Assembly: GCA_007116295.1 (NCBI GenBank)
Contig: SKIS01000007.1
Coordinates: 1-8,219, forward strand
DNA: 8,219 bases
Direction: 5' to 3'
Source of the DNA: Candidatus Woesearchaeota archaeon
Lineage (GTDB): Archaea; Nanobdellota; Nanobdellia; Woesearchaeales; 21-14-0-10-32-9
Shown piece after piece: positions 5,163 to 8,219 of the stretch; within the stretch, counting starts at the first letter, position 1; the number at the start of each line of letters is the position of its first letter. The notes below the pieces were generated by a model that worked only from the letters and a program-made list of their open reading frames with translations, was not told where the DNA came from and did no database searches. The position numbers and the translations under genes were made by a program.

Positions 5163-6612
5163 TTTCTATTAGGTTAGTGACAATCTTGGCACTTATCATA
5201 GCTATAGGAACTCCTGTTCCAGGATTTGTGTATTGTCCTACGTAGTAAAGATTGTTTACCTTTCTTGATTTGTTTTTTGGTCTGAAAAGCGCTGTTTGAA
5301 ATAAGGTTTGGCTAAGACCTAACGCTGTTCCTTTATACGCGTTGTAATCTTTTTTGAAGTTTTTATGGCTGTAAATAGTCTTAGTTATTATTTTGTCTTT
5401 GAATTTTTGATTTACTTTTTGCTCTAAATCTTCTATTAAGTAATCAGCATATTTTTGTCTTGTAACTTCATCATCTTTTAATCCTGGAGCCGCAGGCATT
5501 AATATGAATAAGTTTTCGCATCCTCTTGGAGCTAGTTCTTTTTCTGTTTTTGTTGGAGCACAGACATAGTAACTTGGATCACTTGGCCATTTAGGGTCAT
5601 CAAATATTTCGTTGAAGTGTTTTGTCCAATCATTAGCAATTATTAAGTTGTGATGATCTAAGTTTTTTATTCTTCCTTTTACTCCTAAGTAAACTATTAG
5701 TCCACTGGGAGCTATAGATTTTTTTTCCCAATACTTTTTTTTATAAGTTTGATGTTTTTTATCTAACAAATTTGTTTCTGCCCACGCATAATCTGAGTTA
5801 ACAACTACTTTTTCAACCGCTAAGTTTTCTTTGTCAGTTATTATTTCCACCGGTTTTTTGTTTACAACTTTTATTTTTTTTACGTTAGTGTTTAGAAGTA
5901 TTTTAACTCCTAATTTTTTTGCTTGTTTTTCAAGTGCTTTTGCTAAAGCGTTCATCCCCCCTTTGGGATAGTAAACCCCTAATTCGAAGTCACCATGAGT
6001 CATTAAACTGTATAGCGCAGGAGTATTTTTTGGGCTTCCTCCAAGGAAAACCATTGTGTAGCCCAGTATCTTTTTTAGTTTGTCACTTTTGAAGTTTTTG
6101 TCTAAGTATGAACCAAAGCTTTTGAATATATCTAGTTTTTTTCCTTCTTTTAATAGGTCTTTGTTGAATAATTCAGATGGTTTTAAGAAAGGTTTTTCTA
6201 TGAATTTTTCTAAGCTTACATCGTATTTGTATTTTGCATCTGCTAAATACTTTTTTACTTTAGGAGTGCACCCAGGTTCTAGTCTTTCAAATAATTCATA
6301 GTTTTTTTTCATGTCTTTACTTATAGATATTGTTTCATCATGAAAAAACATTTTGTAATGAGGATCAAGTCTTGTTAAGTCTAATTCTTTATCAGCAGTA
6401 GTTCCTAGAATTTTAAATATTTCGTTAATTGTATCTGGCATAAGATACCAGCTTGGACCCATATCGAATTTGAATCCGTCTTTTTCAAACATTCTTCCTC
6501 TTCCACCCACAGAAGAGTTTTTTTCTATTAGTGTTACGTCGTATCCTTTTTTTGCTAGAAGGCAAGCAGCGGTGAGTCCACCGTATCCCGCCCCGATTAT
6601 GTGAACCTTCAT
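5155..6612 (-). CDS. crtI: CrtI-type phytoene desaturase
   Basis: This 485-residue FAD-dependent carotene desaturase has normal length for the CrtI family. The N-terminal Rossmann motif is HIIGAGYGGLTAA (4-16; G7, G9, G12), with Glu30 as ribose-binding acid and VGGRGR (36-41) next. DMGPSWYLMPD (51-61) follows, the substrate-side motif of the family. The C-terminus carries the CrtI signature NLYYVGQYTNPGTGVP (454-469). It introduces double bonds into phytoene to give lycopene with an all-trans end product. No second desaturase (CrtD, 3,4-desaturase) lies in the operon, so this enzyme may act on the elongated chain too; this is inference. It is the first gene of the operon. Its ATG is about 25 bp below a TATA box, so the mRNA is probably leaderless. 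Bacterial-type CrtI in an archaeon is usual for carotenoid-making archaea. Confidence 0.93.
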   Translation of the reverse strand: MKVHIIGAGYGGLTAACLLAKKGYDVTLIEKNSSVGGRGRMFEKDGFKFDMGPSWYLMPDTINEIFKILGTTADKELDLTRLDPHYKMFFHDETISISKDMKKNYELFERLEPGCTPKVKKYLADAKYKYDVSLEKFIEKPFLKPSELFNKDLLKEGKKLDIFKSFGSYLDKNFKSDKLKKILGYTMVFLGGSPKNTPALYSLMTHGDFELGVYYPKGGMNALAKALEKQAKKLGVKILLNTNVKKIKVVNKKPVEIITDKENLAVEKVVVNSDYAWAETNLLDKKHQTYKKKYWEKKSIAPSGLIVYLGVKGRIKNLDHHNLIIANDWTKHFNEIFDDPKWPSDPSYYVCAPTKTEKELAPRGCENLFILMPAAPGLKDDEVTRQKYADYLIEDLEQKVNQKFKDKIITKTIYSHKNFKKDYNAYKGTALGLSQTLFQTALFRPKNKSRKVNNLYYVGQYTNPGTGVPIAMISAKIVTNLIENE

Positions 6613-6631
6613 TACAGAAAAGTAACTGGAA

Positions 6632-6650
6632 CATTATAAAAATCTTACTA
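6632..6650 (-). promoter_or_regulatory. Leaderless archaeal promoter of the crtI-crtB-idsA-lyeJ-cruF-uvsE operon
   Basis: On the minus strand the sequence AGTAAGATTTTTATAATG contains a TATA box (TTTATAAT, 6633-6640) preceded by a purine-rich element. Its centre is about 25 bp before the crtI ATG, so transcription should start at or within a few bases of the ATG. It is the only clear promoter for six overlapping genes, which are inferred to form one transcript. Confidence 0.65.
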
Positions 6651-6660
6651 AAAAAAAGAA
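6650..6660 (-). terminator. T-tract terminator behind the GLUG-repeat gene
   Basis: Directly after the GLUG gene stop codon the minus strand reads TTCTTTTTTTT (eight consecutive T at 6650-6657). This fits archaeal T-run termination and would separate the surface-protein transcript from the carotenoid operon, whose TATA box begins within about 10 bp. Confidence 0.55.
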
Positions 6661-8004
6661 TTAGTCGTTTATGCCTGGAAGTTCATCAGGAACATTGTTT
6701 TGTAAATAAGGATAACTATTCCCTTCATCAATGCTCCAAATATTACTAAAATCCCAATCAGTAAAACTGCTTTGTTGTTTCATCTGAGACGTTGTGAGGC
6801 CTGTAATTCCTGCATCACTTCCTCCTCCAACCGCGTCTGTTTGATCGCTAGTCTCAGTATTCCAATAATTACTAATTGAATCCCCATCTAAATAACTTGT
6901 AAAACCTCCAACATCTGAGTTTCCATTTACTAAACCACTACTCCAGCTATTATTTATAAGACTATTTATATCTGTAAATCCAATTAATCCACCAACTGAT
7001 TCATCTCCAGAGACAGAGCTTGTTGAGTAGCTGTTGTGAACATCAAAGTTCCAACCATATCCAATTAAGCCTCCTGTTGCCCAACCACCATCTATAACAG
7101 TTCCAGAGCTCCAACTTCCAATTATAACTGAATTTCCTGTCCAACCAAGAAGCCCCCCAACACTCCCTACATTTTGAGAAGTAATAGAGGCAATACTATG
7201 ACTATTAGTTAGAGTTGCACTTTCAAAAGCAGCTACTAGCCCTCCTGAGTTCCCATTCTGTACTTCAATGGTAACATAACTTGAGCTCCCATCTATGTCT
7301 GTTGACCACGTGTAACCAGATAAAGCTGCTACATAGCTCTCTCCTGAAATAGTTCCACTTACATGAATATTATTTATAGTGGCTCCACTTGGTGCAACTC
7401 CTACTAGTCCTGCCACGTACTGATTTCCTTGAACATCAATATCTTCCAAGATTACGTTATTTAAAAAAGCTCCATTTATATGGCCAAATAGTCCTATTTC
7501 ATCTTCAGAAGGAAGGTTAATAAACATATTTTTTATTGTTAAACCATTGCCATTAAAATTTCCTTCAAACTCGTTAGTTGAATCTCCTACAGGTGCGAAC
7601 CCTTCTCCACTATTCCAGTTTTGTGTTCCACTAGCATTAATATTTTGACCTAATACGTAGTAAGCGCTTAGATTACCTTGCATAGCTTGAAGCTCCCAAT
7701 CATTGGTTATGATATAAGGATTTGTTTGAGTTCCATCACCATCCATACTTTCTAAGATACTTAAATAATCACTAGGATCTGGCGCGTCAAAGTTAGGCTC
7801 GGACCATCCAGGAGCTATATTTATTTCTTCTACGCCTGCCCTTATGTCTCCGCTTATGGTTCTGCCAAATTCTCCTGTGCTATCTCTGGAGCTTCTGTAG
7901 TTTACGCTTACTTCTATGTTTGCATTGCTTCCTGCTAGTAACGCGTCTTCTTCTTGGAATACGCATTCAAGCAAAACATTGCTGCTTCCACGAACTTCTA
8001 TCAC
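6661..8004 (-). CDS. GLUG-repeat secreted surface protein (C-terminal, main part)
   Basis: From the GTG at 8004 this frame gives 447 residues; the frame stays open to 8043, so the real beginning is probably the fragment upstream. Residues 1-60 finish a pilin-like module: a Cys at 14 and VNYRSSRDSTGEFGRTISGDI (about 34-54), a beta-strand pattern typical of archaeal class III signal-peptide proteins. Residues 89-165 are the usual pre-GLUG segment: DGDGTQTNPYIIT, YYVLGQNINASG, GFAPVG, FEGNFNGNGLTIKNM. Eight GLUG repeats follow, starting at residues 170, 197, 225, 253, 282, 310, 337 and 365 (cores such as VAGLVG, VGGLLG, TGGLIG). The closing motif is WSIDEGNSYPYL (423-434). The protein is acidic with very few Lys, as for an extracellular beta-helix or beta-roll. 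The role is likely surface attachment or cell contact; this is inference, and no ligand can be named. Confidence 0.82.
   Translation of the reverse strand: MIEVRGSSNVLLECVFQEEDALLAGSNANIEVSVNYRSSRDSTGEFGRTISGDIRAGVEEINIAPGWSEPNFDAPDPSDYLSILESMDGDGTQTNPYIITNDWELQAMQGNLSAYYVLGQNINASGTQNWNSGEGFAPVGDSTNEFEGNFNGNGLTIKNMFINLPSEDEIGLFGHINGAFLNNVILEDIDVQGNQYVAGLVGVAPSGATINNIHVSGTISGESYVAALSGYTWSTDIDGSSSYVTIEVQNGNSGGLVAAFESATLTNSHSIASITSQNVGSVGGLLGWTGNSVIIGSWSSGTVIDGGWATGGLIGYGWNFDVHNSYSTSSVSGDESVGGLIGFTDINSLINNSWSSGLVNGNSDVGGFTSYLDGDSISNYWNTETSDQTDAVGGGSDAGITGLTTSQMKQQSSFTDWDFSNIWSIDEGNSYPYLQNNVPDELPGIND
6850..7497 (-). repeat. Eight tandem GLUG repeats, period 27-29 residues
   Basis: The repeat starts (I/V-x-G-L-x-G type) are spaced 27, 28, 28, 29, 28, 27 and 28 residues apart. 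Each repeat carries a G-G-[LF] core followed by a short strand and an N/S-S-[WYH]-S type turn. The DNA is diverged between copies, so this is a protein-level repeat and not a recent DNA duplication. Such regular spacing fits one repeat per turn or pair of turns of a right-handed beta solenoid. Confidence 0.8.
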
Positions 8005-8219
8005 ATTAAAACCTGAACATTCTCTAAACTCATCACCAAACCCTCACCAAGACCATTACGAGCACTCAAACGAAAACCCTCCTCACCAACCACAAACTGA
8101 GAACTATCACAAACAAAAGGACTACCCAAAACACACCTATCACCAACAAAACCACTAGGATCCAAAACACCAAAATAACTAAGAGCCGAAACCATAACCA
8201 AAATCACCAAAAAAGCCCA
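8001..8219 (-). CDS. Class III signal-peptide (type IV pilin-like) N-terminal fragment of the same surface protein, partial
   Basis: The frame is open to the right edge and reads WAFLVILVMVSALSYFGVLD from the last codon of the window, so the true start lies outside. A TTG start near 8210 is not credible. WAxLVxxV followed by SYFGVLDPSGF is the rear of an archaeal class III signal peptide/pilin hydrophobic helix (family: Q-x-x-x-E-Y-L-x-T-Y-G-W-A). DRCVLGSPFVC then gives the paired Cys typical of the family, and RLSARNGLGEG the conserved N-x-L-G-E strand. The stop TGA at 8001-8003 cuts it where homologues continue. That continuation is present in the -1 frame as the GLUG protein, so the two are inferred to be one gene of more than 500 codons. 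The coding strand here is extremely T+G-rich compared with the rest of the gene. The module would anchor the protein in the membrane or a pilus-like surface fibre. Confidence 0.65.
   Translation of the reverse strand, partial: WAFLVILVMVSALSYFGVLDPSGFVGDRCVLGSPFVCDSSQFVVGEEGFRLSARNGLGEGLVMSLENVQVLM
8037..8043 (-). other. Frame break with phase-correct G GGT TTG heptamer
   Basis: The upstream frame (codons GAG GGT TTG GTG ATG) stops at 8001-8003, while the downstream frame opens after a TGA at 8044-8046. Re-reading one base anywhere in the roughly 40-nt overlap joins them. The heptamer GGGTTTG here has X XXY YYZ form in the upstream phase. A -1 slip gives GEGLGDEFRECSGFN and retains a Cys expected in this family. 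A missing base in the assembly or a real mutation explains it equally well. Confidence 0.5.

Noticed and set aside
1045..6612. Retinal/rhodopsin pathway as the purpose of the carotenoid genes
   Set aside because: No lycopene cyclase, Brp/Blh dioxygenase or rhodopsin is in the window; lyeJ and cruF point to a linear C50 product instead.
7916..8158. Open + strand frame of 80 codons opposite the surface-protein N-terminus
   Set aside because: It exists only because the + strand is A/C-rich there and lacks stops. The product is low-complexity His/Pro/Asn/Gln, while the minus strand encodes recognisable pilin-like motifs.
1..8219. CRISPR arrays, tRNA or rRNA genes, insertion sequences
   Set aside because: No spaced direct repeats, no cloverleaf-like or rRNA-like segments, and no transposase motifs were seen on either strand.

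Overview
The window is AT-rich and looks archaeal. It most resembles a DPANN-type genome (Woesearchaeota, Pacearchaeota, Nanoarchaeota and relatives). The grounds are: TATA boxes 25-30 bp upstream of start codons with essentially no 5' leader; T-tracts in place of hairpin terminators; an isoprenyl diphosphate synthase with an archaeal-style DDxxG second motif; a haloarchaeal-type lycopene elongase (UbiA family) with CruF; a class III signal-peptide (type IV pilin-like) N-terminus; and a SurA-N-domain protein of the kind common in DPANN. The phylum assignment is inference, because no rRNA or marker gene is present.

Layout. The left edge (3-68, +) is the last 21 codons of a gene that reads as the C-terminus of a class I DNA photolyase. 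Next on the + strand are a membrane-anchored SurA-N-like chaperone (132-851) and a 54-residue two-helix membrane protein (894-1058). Facing them on the minus strand is a compact six-gene operon running from 6612 down to 1045: crtI (phytoene desaturase), crtB (phytoene synthase), a GGPP synthase, a lycopene elongase/hydratase-type UbiA prenyltransferase, cruF (bisanhydrobacterioruberin hydratase family) and uvsE (UV-damage endonuclease). Every junction overlaps: four are ATGA/TGA-type 4-nt overlaps and one is 8 nt. A single leaderless promoter lies in front of crtI. Upstream of it, also on the minus strand and running off the right edge, is a secreted surface protein. It has a pilin-like N-terminal module and about eight 28-residue GLUG repeats, but is split by a frame break near 8040.

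How it fits together. GGPP synthase supplies GGPP, CrtB joins two to phytoene, CrtI desaturates to lycopene, the UbiA enzyme adds C5 units at the ends to give a C50 skeleton, and CruF hydrates the ends. This is the bacterioruberin-type route. A light-shielding membrane carotenoid is therefore co-transcribed with a UV-lesion endonuclease and sits next to a probable photolyase. Together they look like a sunlight-protection island in a small-genome archaeon. No separate 3,4-desaturase (CrtD) is in the window.

Most notable items: the UV-protection island, the absence of crtD, and the break in the surface protein. At that break a phase-correct G GGT TTG heptamer coincides with an abrupt change in base composition. 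The right edge may be an assembly error, a real frameshift or a recombination junction.
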